DNA from: Enterobacter sp. EA-1
Lineage (GTDB): Bacteria; Pseudomonadota; Gammaproteobacteria; Enterobacterales; Enterobacteriaceae
Assembly: GCA_002886105.1 (NCBI GenBank)
Contig: CP025776.1
Span: forward strand, 1,550,001-1,614,000
Length of the DNA: 64,000 nucleotides
Direction of reading: 5' to 3'
Made by a program: the position numbers and the translations under genes
In this document: positions 11,761 through 24,731 of the stretch, one piece after another
How positions within the stretch are numbered: the first letter of the stretch is position 1
Layout: every line of letters starts with the position of its first letter
The notes under the pieces: generated by a model
What the model was told of the DNA's origin: nothing
The model's input: the letters and a program-made list of their open reading frames with translations, nothing else
Databases searched by the model: none

Positions 11761-11776
11761 GCGTACAAGTGTACGC
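11761..11776. promoter_or_regulatory. FabR-like operator of fabB
   Basis: gcgtacaagtgtacgc is a perfect palindrome apart from its two central bases and matches the known FabR operator form (AGCGTACANGTGTACGC-like). FabR represses fabA and fabB to balance unsaturated fatty acids. The site lies 45 bases before the fabB start. Confidence 0.7.
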
Positions 11777-11821
11777 TATCTTGCGACACGAAACTTAATT
11801 AGTGCGACTTAGGGGTATTGA

Positions 11822-13038
11822 ATGAAACGTGCAGTGATTACTGGCCTCGGGCATCGTTTCCAGCATTGGTAACAACCAGCAGGAAGTCCCGGCATCTCTG
11901 CGTGAAGGGCGCTCAGGGATCACATTCTCTCAGGAATTCAAAGATTCCGGCATGCGCAGCCACGTATGGGGGCAACATTAAGCTGGACACGACCGGTTTG
12001 ATTGACCGTAAAGTGGTTCGTTTCATGAACGATGCCTCTATCTATTCCTATCTTTCCATGCAGCAGGCGATTGAAGATGCTGGCCTGAAAGACGAGGTTT
12101 ATCAGAACAATCCGCGCGTGGGCCTGATTGCCGGTTCTGGCGGTTCTTCTAAATCTCAGGTCTTCGGCGCTGACGCAATGCGTAGCCCGCGTGGCCTGAA
12201 AGCGGTCGGCCCGTATGTGGTGACCAAAGCGATGGCGTCTGCGGTATCCGCTTGCCTCGCAACACCGTTTAAAATTCACGGTGTGAACTACTCGATCAGC
12301 TCTGCATGCGCCACGTCTGCGCACTGCATCGGTAACGCAGTAGAACAGATCCAACTGGGCAAACAGGACATCGTTTTTGCCGGCGGCGGCGAAGAGCTGT
12401 GCTGGGAAATGGCCTGTGAGTTCGACGCAATGGGTGCACTCTCCACCAAATACAACGAGACTCCGGACAAAGCTTCCCGTACTTATGACGCGCACCGTGA
12501 TGGTTTCGTTATCGCAGGCGGCGGCGGTATGGTCGTGGTTGAAGAGCTGGAACACGCACTGGCGCGCGGCGCGCATATCTATGCAGAAATCGTTGGTTAC
12601 GGCGCAACGTCCGATGGGGCTGACATGGTGGCTCCGTCAGGCGAAGGCGCGGTACGTTGCATGAAGATGGCAATGCACGGCGTGGATACGCCGATCGACT
12701 ACCTGAACTCCCACGGTACTTCCACGCCGGTTGGCGACGTGAAAGAACTGGGCGCTATCCGCGAAGTGTTCGGCAACAACAGCCCGGCAATCTCTGCGAC
12801 CAAAGCGATGACCGGTCACTCTCTGGGCGCTGCTGGCGTACAGGAAGCCATCTACTCGCTGCTGATGCTGGAACACGGCTTTATCGCGCCGAGCATCAAC
12901 GTGGAAGAGCTGGATGAGCAGGCTGCTGGCCTGAACATCGTGACCAAACCGACTGAGGCAGCGCTGACGACGGTCATGTCCAACAGCTTCGGTTTCGGCG
13001 GCACAAACGCCACGCTCGTTATGCGTAAACTGAAATAA
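11822..13038 (+). CDS. fabB: Beta-ketoacyl-ACP synthase I FabB
   Basis: KAS I elongates acyl-ACP with malonyl-ACP and is required for unsaturated fatty acid synthesis. It starts [10 protein letters not shown]. The nucleophile is in [16 protein letters not shown] (12290-12335), and the catalytic histidines are in [14 protein letters not shown] near 12705-12740 and [11 protein letters not shown] near 12805-12840. It ends MRKLK at 13035. About 406 residues. Three early indels (CCTCGGG at 11845-11851, about 11895, and the GGGGG near 11968) leave only the N-terminus out of frame; from about 11990 it is open to the end. Confidence 0.96.
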
Positions 13039-13058
13039 CCCTAAGCAAATGGATACAG

Positions 13059-13079
13059 GGAGCCTGAGGCTCCTTTTTT
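13059..13079 (+). terminator. fabB terminator
   Basis: GGAGCC TGA GGCTCC stem-loop followed by six T, 20 bases after the fabB stop; a standard intrinsic terminator. Confidence 0.85.
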
Positions 13080-13248
13080 ATGCGTTGACAATCTGTCGCT
13101 GCGGCAGGCAAACTCCACCCCGCAACATTATCACCGCGATAATGCGTAAGCGTTTAACGTTATCCAACGCACCTTAATCCTGACACTCAGGTAGAGGGGG
13201 GCGTGGGCACTTCCAAATCCCGCCTTACTCTGCGTTATGGAGTAATGC

Positions 13249-14425
<1,177 letters not shown>

Positions 14426-14436
14426 TCGCGTACTGA

Positions 14437-15978
<1,542 letters not shown>

Positions 15979-16032
15979 AGCTAAGCCGGATAAGTCTACA
16001 GGCCCGATCGCGTGAGCGCCATCGGAGCCTTT

Positions 16033-17049
16033 TTATCACCAGCCAGAACAGGAACGCGACGACCAGCAGCGCAATGAAGAACAATCCCGGTCGGGTGGAA
16101 ATGGATTTAACCGTCTCGATAATTGGCGCGACAAAGGGGCTGTAGATCGGCTGAATATTGCGTATCTCCAGCGCTTCCGGAGAGCGCTCGGTGCGGCGTA
16201 AAAACACCTGATTGAGAATATCCTGCACTTGCGCGGTGGTCAGAACCGTTTGCGGCGTCGCCTGCCAGTTTTGCTGCGCATATTCCGTAATCGTGCGCAT
16301 CTCGACGGGGATCCAGCGGCTGTTTCAGCGCCGTTTGCACCGTGTGCAGTGTCGGCGCGGGGTGGGTGCTCAGTGTCTGGCGCGCCTGTAGCCACGTCAT
16401 CAGCGGTGCGAAGTGTTTTGCCGGGATCAGTTCACCCGTTTTCACCCCGGACAGTTCCAGCATCGACTGCCAGATAAGCTTCCCGGATTCGCCTGTCGCT
16501 GCCGCCAGTTTGGTCACCGCACGAGTTAAGCGGAATTGTGCTCCGCAGGCAGTAACGGGCGCTCGGTGGCCGGGCGCTGCTGCGGTTGCGGAATGGCGAT
16601 CTGGTTGTTTTGCAGCATCGTCAGCACGGTTTTCAGTTGCTGCGGCGTCAGTTGACTGAGCGCCGTCTGACCAAACTGCTGGCGAATAAAATCAACTCAC
16701 CGCACGGCGGTTATTCCCCTGGCCCAGCAGTTCGGTCAACTGCGAGATTATCTGCCGGGTGGTATGGTTTTGCGTGGCGGTTTCCACCCGCTGATTCAGA
16801 TTTTGCTCCGCAGCCGGAAAGTGGCGGGAAAGCAGCGGCGCATCATTCTTCAGCCCTAAATCGTGTTTCACGCCAGCCCAGACTTCTGCGCTCTGTTGCT
16901 GCGTCAACGCGATCAGGCGAATAACCGAGGCGTTCCAGCACCGTGCGTTGCACGCTGGACAAGGGTAGTTCACCGGGAACGCTGCCGGTTTGTAGCGGCT
17001 CCTGCCCGGGAGGGCGCGCAGGGGGAGCACCCTGAATGGGTTGCATCAT
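16033..17049 (-). CDS. flk: Flk, flagellar regulator membrane protein (frame broken)
   Basis: Flk (RflH) is an inner-membrane-anchored protein that keeps the flagellar export switch from acting before ring assembly. It starts [16 protein letters not shown], Pro-rich like E. coli MIQPISGPPPGQPPGQ, after [22 protein letters not shown] and [23 protein letters not shown] lie near 16385-16515. The only hydrophobic segment, [19 protein letters not shown] near 16040-16095, is C-terminal. The open frame misses its stop and runs on to 15752 into the neighbouring gene; a one-base loss before TAA at 16033 explains this. About 331 residues expected. Confidence 0.87.
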
Positions 17050-17155
17050 GAAAATCCTCTTACTCTCGCGTGGCGTTGTCGGCATTGCGGGTATGCTGAC
17101 CGCCAGATTATGGCACACTTGCGCGCTCAACTCCCGTTCTCAAACAGGTACTCTA

Positions 17156-18293
17156 GTGAAAATCCTCGTTGATGAAAATATGCCTTACGCCCGCGAACTT
17201 TTCAGTCGTCTGGGTGAGGTCAAAGCTGTTCCGGGGCGCCCGATCCCCGGTGGCGGAGCTGGCGGATGCCGACGCATTAATGGTGCGTTCCGTTACTAAG
17301 GTCAATGACGCCTTATTGCAGGGAACGGGGATCAAATTTGTCGGTACGGCAACCGCAGGTACCGATCATGTCGATGAAGCCTCGCTTCAACAAGCGGGCG
17401 TCGCATTTTCCGCCGCGCCCGGCTGTAACGCAATTGCGGTGGTGGAATATGTGTTCTCCTCGCTGCTGATGCTGGCGGAACGCGATGGCTTTGCGCTGAA
17501 AGATCGCACGGTGGGTATTGTCGGTGTGGGCAATGTCGGCGGTCGTTTGCAAGCCGAGGGCTGGAAGCGCTGGGCATCCGCACGTTGCTGTGCGATCCGC
17601 CGCGTGCCGATCGCGGTGATGCGGGCGATTTCCGTAGCCTTGATGAGTTGGTGCGTGAAGCGGATGTGCTGACTTTCCATACGCCGCTGTTTAAAGAGGG
17701 CCCGTATAAAACGCTGCACGGCGGATGAGGCGCTGATTTCTCGCCTCAAGCGGCGCTATTCTGATTAATGCCTGTCGCGGACCGGTGGTGGATAATGCCG
17801 CGCTGTTGCAGCGACTACAGGCCGGACAGGCGCTGAGCGCGGTGCTTGACGTGTGGGAGCCGGAGCCCGATCTGAACGTGGCGTTGCTGGACCGCGTGGA
17901 CATCGGCACGGCACACATCGCCGGTTATACGCTTGAAGGCAAAGCACGCGGTACAACGCAGGTCTTTGGAAGCATATAGTGAATTTATTGGTAAACGCCA
18001 GCAGGTGGCGCTGGATACGCTGCTGCCCGCGCCGGAATTTGGCCGCATTACGCTGCATGGCGGGCTCGATCAGTCAACGCTAAAAAGGCTGGTTCATTTG
18101 GTGTATGATGTGCGCCGCGACGATGCATTGCTGCGAAAAGTGGCAGGCACACCGGGTGAGTTCGATAAATTGCGTAAAAATTACCTTGAGCGCCGCGAGT
18201 GGTCATCACTGTTGGTTCAGTGTGATGACGCCAGCGCCGCTGCGTTGCTGCACCAACTGGGCTTCCAACGCCGTTCATACCCCGGTACGTTAA
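17156..18293 (+). CDS. pdxB: Erythronate-4-phosphate dehydrogenase PdxB (frame broken)
   Basis: Second step of de novo pyridoxal phosphate synthesis: it oxidises 4-phospho-D-erythronate. It starts at GTG 17156 ([19 protein letters not shown]). The NAD-binding motif [16 protein letters not shown] is near 17510-17555, the catalytic arginine region [15 protein letters not shown] near 17765-17805, and the histidine region [23 protein letters not shown] near 17900-17965. Ends NAVHTPVR. About 378 residues. Shifts occur near 17235, 17550, 17695, 17745, 17960 and 18265. Usg follows after 64 bases. Confidence 0.93.
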
Positions 18294-18357
18294 TGTCTTC
18301 TTAATGCTCCTTGTCGGAAAATCCGGCAAGGACGCTTTTGTCCTGGAGTAATTCACC

Positions 18358-19373
18358 ATGTCTGAAGGCTGGAATATTGCCGTTCTCGGCGCGACTGGCG
18401 CTGTCGGAGAAGCCTTGCTCGAAACGCTGGCAGAGCGCCAGTTCCCGGATTGGCGAACTGTATGCGCTGGCAACAAGCGAAAGTGCCGGTGAGAACCTGC
18501 GTTTGCCGGTAAAACCGTGCGTGTGGAAGACGCGGCTGAGTTTGACTGGACGCAGGCGCAACTGGCGTTCTTCGTGGCTGGCGCGCAGGCGTCCGCCACC
18601 CTGGATTGACGACGCGACGAATGCCGGTTGTCTGGTTATCGACTCCAGCGGCTTGTTCGCTCCTAGAGCCGGATGTGCCGCTGGTGATGCCGGATATCAA
18701 CCCGTTTGTGCTGGCGGATTACCGCAACCGTAACATTATTGCCGTGCCGGACAGTCTGACCAGTCAGTTGCTGGCAGCGCTGAAACCGCTGATTGACGAA
18801 GGCGGGCTGTCACGTATTGCGGTGACCAGCATGCTGTCCGTTTCGCGTAACGGCAAAAGGCCGTCGATGCACTGGCAGGGCAGAGCGCCAAGCTGTTGAA
18901 CGGTATCCCGATTGATGAGGATGACTATTTCGGTCGTCAACTGGCATTCAATATGTTGCCGTTGCTGGCTGACCGTGAAGGCAGCGTGCGCGAAGAGCGC
19001 GTGATTATCGATCAGACACGTAAAATTTTGCAGGACGATGGGTTAATGATCTCCGCCAGTTGCGTACAGTCGCCGGTGTTTTACGGTCATGCGCAGATGG
19101 TGAACTTTGAAGCCCTGCGTCCGTTGGCGGCAGAAGAAGCCCGCGATGCGTTCGGTCATTTTGAAGATATTGCATTGTCGGAAGAGAACGACTTCCCGAC
19201 GCAGGTGGGCGATGCTTCCGGCCGAGGCGCATCTTTCCGTGGGCTGCGTGCGTAATGATTACGGCATGCCGGAGCAGATCCAGTTCTGGTCCGTGGCGGA
19301 TAATGTTCGCTTCGGCGGAGCGCTGATGGCGGTGAAAGTCGCCGAAAAACTGGTGCAGGAGTATCTGTACTGA
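18358..19373 (+). CDS. usg: Usg, aspartate-semialdehyde-dehydrogenase-like protein (frame broken)
   Basis: Homologue of aspartate-semialdehyde dehydrogenase with no proven enzyme activity in E. coli; it sits between pdxB and truA. It starts [30 protein letters not shown], a Rossmann GxTGxVG motif. [25 protein letters not shown] near 19050-19115 carries the substrate-side cysteine and histidine region, and [30 protein letters not shown] ends the gene. About 337 residues. Shifts occur near 18450, 18510, 18600-18665, 18855 and 19222, where CCGAGG replaces CCAGG. The TGA overlaps the truA ATG. Confidence 0.9.
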
Positions 19374-20185
19374 TGCAGGACGAGCTGAAAGCGCCGGTCT
19401 ACAAAATCGCGCTTGGCATTGAGTACGACGGTAGCAAGTATTACGGCTGGCAGCGTCAGCAGGAAGTGCGCAGCGTGCAGGAGAAGCTGGAAAAGGCGCT
19501 CTCACAAGTTGCGGATGAACCGATCACCGTATTTTGCGCCGGGCGTACGGATGCAGGCGTGCACGCAACCGGTCAGGTGGTGCATTTTGAAACCACCGCG
19601 CTGCGCAAACCGGCGGCACTGGACGCTGGGCGTAAATGCGAATTTACACTGGTGACATCGCGGTGCGTTGGGTGAAAGATGTCCCCGATGATTTTCATGC
19701 CCGTTTCAGCGCAACGGCTCGCCGTTACCGCTACGTCATTTATAATCATCGCTTGCGCCCGGCGGTGTTAGGCCGGCGTAACGCACTACTACCACCCGCT
19801 GGACGCAGAGCGGATGCATCGCGCCGCACAGTGTCTTATCGGTGAAAATGACTTTACCTCGTTTCGCGCGGTGCAGTGCCAGTCGCGCACGCCGTGGCGC
19901 AATCTGATGCACATTAATGTCAGTCGTCATGGTCCTTATGTGGTGGTCGATATCAAAGCCAATGCCTTTGTACATCATATGGTCAGGAATATTGTCGGCA
20001 GCCTGATGGAAGTAGGCGCCCACAACCAGCCGGAGAGCTGGATAGCAGAGTTGCTGGCGGTAAAGGACAGAACGCTGGCAGCAGCAACGGCGAAAGCGGA
20101 AGGGCTGTATCTGGTGTCGGTAGATTACCCGCAGCGTTTTGACCTTCCCTCTATGCCAATGGGCCCGCTGTTCACGGCGGACTAG
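19373..20185 (+). CDS. truA: tRNA pseudouridine(38-40) synthase TruA (frame broken)
   Basis: Isomerises uridines 38, 39 and 40 in the tRNA anticodon arm. It starts [20 protein letters not shown]; the catalytic aspartate is in [20 protein letters not shown] near 19530-19590. [20 protein letters not shown] (19690-19750) and [19 protein letters not shown] (19960-20015) are conserved blocks. Ends [10 protein letters not shown]. About 270 residues. Indels near 19615-19640 and 19770-19785 break the frame. It overlaps usg by one base. Confidence 0.94.
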
Positions 20186-20211
20186 TCGCAATTGAAAAGG
20201 CATAAGCACAT

Positions 20212-20873
20212 ATGGACTTAATACGCTTTCTGATTGATTTCATCCTGCACATTGACGTTCATCTGGCGGAACTGGTGGCGCAATACGGCGTGTGGGTGTA
20301 TGCGATTCTTTTTTTGATCCTGTTTTGCGAAACCGGGCTGGTGGTCACGCCGTTTCTGCCGGGGGATTCCCTGCTGTTCGTTGCTGGTGCGCTGGCGTCG
20401 CTGGAAACCAATGATCTGAATGTTCACACCATGGTGTTGTTAATGCTGATTGCGGCGATTGCTGGTGATGCGGTGAACTACACCATCGGGCGGCTATTTG
20501 GTGAGCGATTATTCCAGCAACCCGAATTCGAAGATTTTCCGTCGTAGCTATCTTGATAAAACCCATCAGTTTTATGAGAAACACGGCGGTAAAACGATTA
20601 TTCTGGCGCGTTTTGTGCCGATAGTGCGTACTTTCGCGCCTTTTGTCGCAGGTATGGGGCATATGTCTTATCGCCATTTCGCCATGTTCAACGTGGTGGG
20701 CGCGCTGCTGTGGGTACTCCTGTTTACCTACGCCGGGTATTTCTTTGGCACCATCCCGGCGATCCGAGGAGAATCTTAAGCTGCTGATTGTGGGAATCAT
20801 CGTGGTGTCTATACTTCCCGGTGTATTTGAGATTATTCGCCACCGTCGCGCCGCAGCGCGACAGGCAAAATAA
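20212..20873 (+). CDS. dedA: DedA family membrane protein
   Basis: Multi-pass inner-membrane protein of the DedA/VTT family, linked to membrane lipid and proton-motive homeostasis and undecaprenyl phosphate recycling in related members. It starts [26 protein letters not shown]. The family motif [20 protein letters not shown] is at 20325-20385, and [21 protein letters not shown] near 20610-20670 includes the conserved arginines. About 219 residues. Two indels (about 20515 and 20765) split the frame; ends RAAARQAK. Confidence 0.93.
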
Positions 20874-20978
20874 GAAGTCAACGGCGGTTCGACCACTTTT
20901 TATCCCAAGTTGTGAACCGTTATGTTTTAATGTGCACCATTTATGGGCTACCCGAGGGTTCATGTATAAAGGTTATCA

Positions 20979-21892
20979 ATGAGCTGGATTGAAAGAATTA
21001 AGAGCAACATTACCCCCACCCGTAAGGCAAGCATCCCTGAAGGTGTGTGGACAAAATGCGATAGCTGCGGCCAGTGCTGTACCGTGCCGAGCTGGAGCGT
21101 AACCTTGAGTCTGCCCGAGAATGTGACCACCACATGCGTATGACAGCGCGTAATCGCCTGCATAGCCTGTTGGATGAAGGTTCACTGGTGGAACTGGGTA
21201 GCGAGCTTGAGCCGAAAGACGTGCTGAAGTTCCGCGACTCCAAAAAATACAAAGACCGTCTGGCATCAGCCCAGAAAGAGACCGGCGAGAAAGATGCGCT
21301 GGTGGTCATGAAAGGCACACTGCACGGCATGCCGGTTGTTGCTGCGGCGTTTGAGTTCGCCTTTATGGGCGGTTCAATGGGCTCTGTCGTTGGCGCGCGT
21401 TTTGTGCGCGCAGTTGAGCAGGCGCTGGAAGATAACTGCCCGCTGATCTGCTTCTCCGCTTCCGGCGGTGCGCGTATGCAGGAAGCGTTGATGTCGCTGA
21501 TGCAGATGGCGAAAACCTCCGCTGCGCTGGCGAAAATGCAGGAACGTGGTCTGCCGTATATTTCTGTACTGACCGATCCGACCATGGGTGGTGTTTCCGC
21601 GAGCTTCGCCATGCTGGGCGATCTGAACATCGCTGAGCCGAAAGCGCTGATCGGTTTTGCCGGCCCGCGCGTCATTGAACAGACCGTGCGTGAAAAACTG
21701 CCGCCGGGATTCCAGCGCAGTGAGTTCCTGATCGAAAAAGGCGCTATCGATATGATTATCCGCCGCCCGGAATTGCGCCTGAAACTGGCACGTATTCTGG
21801 CGAAGCTGATGAATCTGCCCGCGCCGGATCCGGACGATACACATGTTGGCACGGTGATCCCATCGGCGCCAGTTCAGGAAGGCGACGCCTGA
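20979..21892 (+). CDS. accD: Acetyl-CoA carboxylase carboxyltransferase beta subunit AccD
   Basis: Pairs with AccA to transfer the carboxyl group from biotin to acetyl-CoA, giving malonyl-CoA. It starts [20 protein letters not shown]. The zinc ribbon begins TKCDSCGQ; one G is then missing near 21068 (ggccagtgctg for CCAGGTG). A second missing/extra base pair near 21105-21117 changes the expected EVCPKC into ESAREC in the open frame, a false loss of the second cysteine pair. [21 protein letters not shown] is the crotonase-fold carboxyltransferase block at 21450-21510. About 304 residues. Confidence 0.95.
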
Positions 21893-21900
21893 TAACACCG

Positions 21901-21936
21901 AAGGGCAGGGCCACCGAGGCACTGCCCTTTTGTTTT
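21901..21936 (+). terminator. accD terminator
   Basis: AAGGGCAG pairs with CTGCCCTT across a short GC-rich spacer, followed by TTTTGTTTTG, 8 bases after the accD stop. It separates accD from folC. Confidence 0.7.
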
Positions 21937-21963
21937 GTCAAACCGTACATATCAACGGGCATC

Positions 21964-23231
21964 ATGGAAACTAAACGCATTCCGCAAGCCACGTCGCCCC
22001 CGGCCGCGTGGCTTTCTTATCTGGAAAATCTGCACAGTAAAACCATCGATCTGGGCCTTGACCGCGTAAGCCGTGTCGGGGCGCGTCTGGATGTGCTGCG
22101 CCCCGCGCCGTTTGTCTTTACGGTTGCCGGCACCAATGGCAAAGGCACCACCTGCCGTACGCTGGAGTCTATTCCTGCTGGCGGCGGGCTATCGGGTGGG
22201 CGTTTACAGCTCCCCGCATCTGGTGCGTTACACCGAGCGCGTGCGCGTGCAGGGGGAAGAGCTTGCCGAATCCGCACACACGGAGTCCTTCGCGGAAATC
22301 GAAGCCGTACGCGGCGACATCTCATTAAGCTATTTTGAGTTCGGTACACTCTCCGCGCTGTGGCTGTTTAAGCAGGCTGCGCTGGATGTAGTGATCCTTG
22401 AGGTCGGTCTTGGTGGCCGTCTTGATGCCACCAATATGGTGGATGCCGATGTTGCCGTGGTCACCAGTATTGCACTCGATCACACCGACTGGCTGGGGCC
22501 GGATCGCGAAAGCATCGGTCGGGAAAAGGCCGGTGTTTTCCGCGGCGGTAAACCCGCCGTGGTTGGCGAACCGGATATGCCGCACACCATTGCCGACGTG
22601 GCGCAAGAAAAGGGCGCGTTATTAATGCGTCGCGGTGTGGACTGGCGCTATACCGTTAATGCTGACGGCTGGCATTTTAGCGATGCGCAGGGCGACCTGA
22701 GTAATCTGCCGCTGCCGCAGGTGCCGCAACCCAATGCGGCGACCGCACTGGCAGCACTGCGGGCCAGCCGATTACCGGTCAGCGAGCAGGCGATACGCGA
22801 CGGGATTGCGAAGGCCATTCTGCCGGGACGTTTCCAGATTGTGAGCGAGTCGCCGCGTCTTATTCTCGATGTCGCGCATAATCCTCATGCGGCGGGTTAC
22901 CTCGCCGGGCGACTGGCTGCGCTGCCGAAGAAAGGGCGCGTGCTGGCGGTTATTGGCATGCTCCATGATAAAGACATCGCCGGGACGCTCGCCTGTCTGG
23001 AGCCGGTGGTCGATAGCTGGTATTGTGCCCCTCTGGAAGGCCCGCGCGGCGCAACGGCAGAGCAGCTGCTGGCGCATTTGACTTCTGGCCGCGCATGGCC
23101 GGATGTGGCGCAGGCGGCAGGCGGCAATGGCGGAAGCCGACGCCTGTGATACTGTGCTGGTGTGTGGATCGTTCCACACCGTAGCGCATGTGATGGAAGC
23201 GATGGACGCGGGGAGAACCGGTGGCAAGTAA
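21964..23231 (+). CDS. folC: FolC, dihydrofolate synthase / folylpolyglutamate synthase (frame broken)
   Basis: Adds glutamate to dihydropteroate and then further glutamates to folates, using ATP. The N-terminus is METKRIPQATSPPAAWLSYLENLHSK-like. The P-loop FTVAGTNGKGTTCRTLESI is near 22115-22170, YSSPHLVRYTERVRVQGEEL near 22205-22265, and the Mur-ligase block LEVGLGGRLDATNMVDADVAVVTSIALDHTDWLG near 22400-22500. Ends TGGK. About 422 residues. Shifts occur near 22172-22180 and 23120. The first gene of folC-dedD, and its stop overlaps the dedD GTG. Confidence 0.94.
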
Positions 23232-23942
23232 GTTTCAGAACCGTTTAATGGGCACTATTGTGCTTGTCGCGCTCGGGGTGATCATTCTTCACCCCGGGTT
23301 GCTCGACGGGCAGAAAAAGCATTACCGGGGATGAGTTCGCGGCGATCCCATTGGTGCCGAAACCCGGCGATCGCGACGAACCCGATATGATGCCGGCTGT
23401 AACGCAGGCGCTGCCTGCCAGCCGCCGGAAGGGGCTGCGGAAGAGGTGCAGGCAGGCGATGCGGCTGCGCCTTCACTGGATGCCTCCCGGCTTGCCGCCA
23501 GCGGCAACGCCAACCCGGAAGTGACCACACCGCCGGTGACAAAACCTAAACCGGTTGAGAAACCGCAGCCAAAACCGCAGGCGCAGCAACAAAACCCAAC
23601 CGCAGACCACGCGTGATAAAACCAGCGAACAACTGGCGATGGCGAACGAAGAGCCTGCCGCGCCGCCAAAAGCGCAGGATGAGAAGTCAACGCCTACCGG
23701 CAAAGCGTATGTGGTGCAGCTCGGTGCGCTGAAAAATGCCGATAAGGTCAATGAAATTGTTGGCAAATTGCGTGGCGCAGGGTACCGGGTTTACACATCG
23801 CCGACCACGCCGGTTCAGGGTAAAATCACCCGCATTCTGGTCGGGCCGGACGCGTCGCGCGATAGAGCTGAAAGGTTCGCTTAGCGAACTCAATCAGTTG
23901 TCAGGGTTAAGCGGTGTGGTGATGGGGTATACGCCGAACTAA
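23221..23942 (+). CDS. dedD: DedD, SPOR-domain cell division protein (frame broken)
   Basis: Single-pass inner-membrane protein with a periplasmic SPOR domain that binds denuded septal peptidoglycan and aids constriction. It starts at GTG 23221 (MASKFQNRLMGTIVLVALGVIIL), the membrane segment, overlapping folC. A Pro/Lys-rich linker (PKPVEKPQPKPQA-like, 23540-23600) follows. The C-terminal SPOR block is GKAYVVQLGALKNADKVNEI (23700-23760) and GKITRILVGPDAS, ending VVMGYTPN. About 220 residues. Shifts occur near 23305-23330, 23410, 23590 and 23870. Confidence 0.91.
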
Positions 23943-24002
23943 GTGTTACGCCCTCTTAACCCGGCCCTCAGCTAGCGTGGAGGGAGCGCCGTACGACCCG
24001 TT

Positions 24003-24036
24003 CCTCTCTCCTCCGGGGAGAGGGTCTGGGTGAGGG
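24003..24036. repeat. Short GC-rich inverted repeat, dispersed-repeat type
   Basis: CTCTCC pairs with GGAGAG around tccgg, then GGTCTGGGTGAGGGG follows. The complementary form (CCCTCACCCAGACCCTCTCC) resembles a hairpin repeat scattered in many enterobacterial genomes. It lies between dedD and the cvpA promoter and may end dedD transcripts. Confidence 0.45.
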
Positions 24037-24135
24037 GAAATAGCCTGAATAACGACCAAAGACAGGCGATCGGAACCGTGGCGTTGAATATTTTTTCAGC
24101 GCCATTTTTATTCTACGCGCGGGAAGGAAATCCCT

Positions 24136-24151
24136 ACGCAAACGTTTTTCT
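24136..24151. promoter_or_regulatory. PurR operator upstream of cvpA-purF
   Basis: acgcaaacgtttttct matches the PurR consensus ACGCAAACGTTTTCNT at nearly every position. It is 58 bases before cvpA, where PurR repression of cvpA-purF is established in E. coli. A plausible -10 (tagaat, about 24160) follows. Confidence 0.85.
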
Positions 24152-24209
24152 TTTTCTGTTAGAATTCGCCCCCGAACTGGACGACAGGGCGTAAAATCGT
24201 GGGACACAT

Positions 24210-24697
24210 ATGGTCTGGATTGATTACGCCATCATTGCGGTGATTGGTTTTTCTTGTCTGGTAAGCCTGATCCGCGGCTTTGTTCGTGAAGCGTTATCGC
24301 TGGTGACATGGGGCTGTGCTTTCTTTGTCGCCAGTCATTACTACACTTACCTGTCTGTCTGGTTCACGGGCTTTGAAGATGAACTGGTGCGCAATGGGAT
24401 TGCCATCGCCGTGCTGTTTATCGCAACGCTGATTGTTGGCGCCATCGTTAACTACGTGTTAGGGGCGCTGGTGGAGAAAAACCGGCCTGTCGGGTACAGA
24501 CAGGGTGTTGGGGATCTGTTTTGGCGCGCTGCGTGGCGTGCTGATCGTCGCCGCCATTCTGTTCTTTCTTGATACGTTTACAGGCCTGTCGAAAAGCGAA
24601 GACTGGCAAAGTCGCAGCTTATCCCGCAATTCAGCTTCATCATCAGATGGTTCTTTGACTATCTGCAAGGCTCGTCGAGTTTCTTGCCCGGGCATAA
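24210..24697 (+). CDS. cvpA: CvpA, membrane protein required for colicin V production
   Basis: Small inner-membrane protein, about 162 residues, four hydrophobic segments; linked to colicin V export and envelope stress, exact function unsettled. It starts [32 protein letters not shown]-like. [23 protein letters not shown] and [21 protein letters not shown] are later segments. Shifts occur near 24485-24505, 24600 and 24688. The family tail SSSFLPRA then TAA is recovered at 24695 if one C is missing from CCCGGG. It is in the PurR-controlled unit with purF. Confidence 0.9.
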
Positions 24698-24731
24698 CCC
24701 CCTGAGATGTGGCTTAACGAGGAAAAGACGT

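Noticed and set aside
21010-21852. 280-codon open frame antisense to accD
   Set aside because: It is a mirror frame of accD with no family resemblance; high-GC coding DNA often leaves such frames open. The same applies to the 282-codon frame antisense to aroC (5997-6845) and the 220-codon frame antisense to yfcA (8053-8715).
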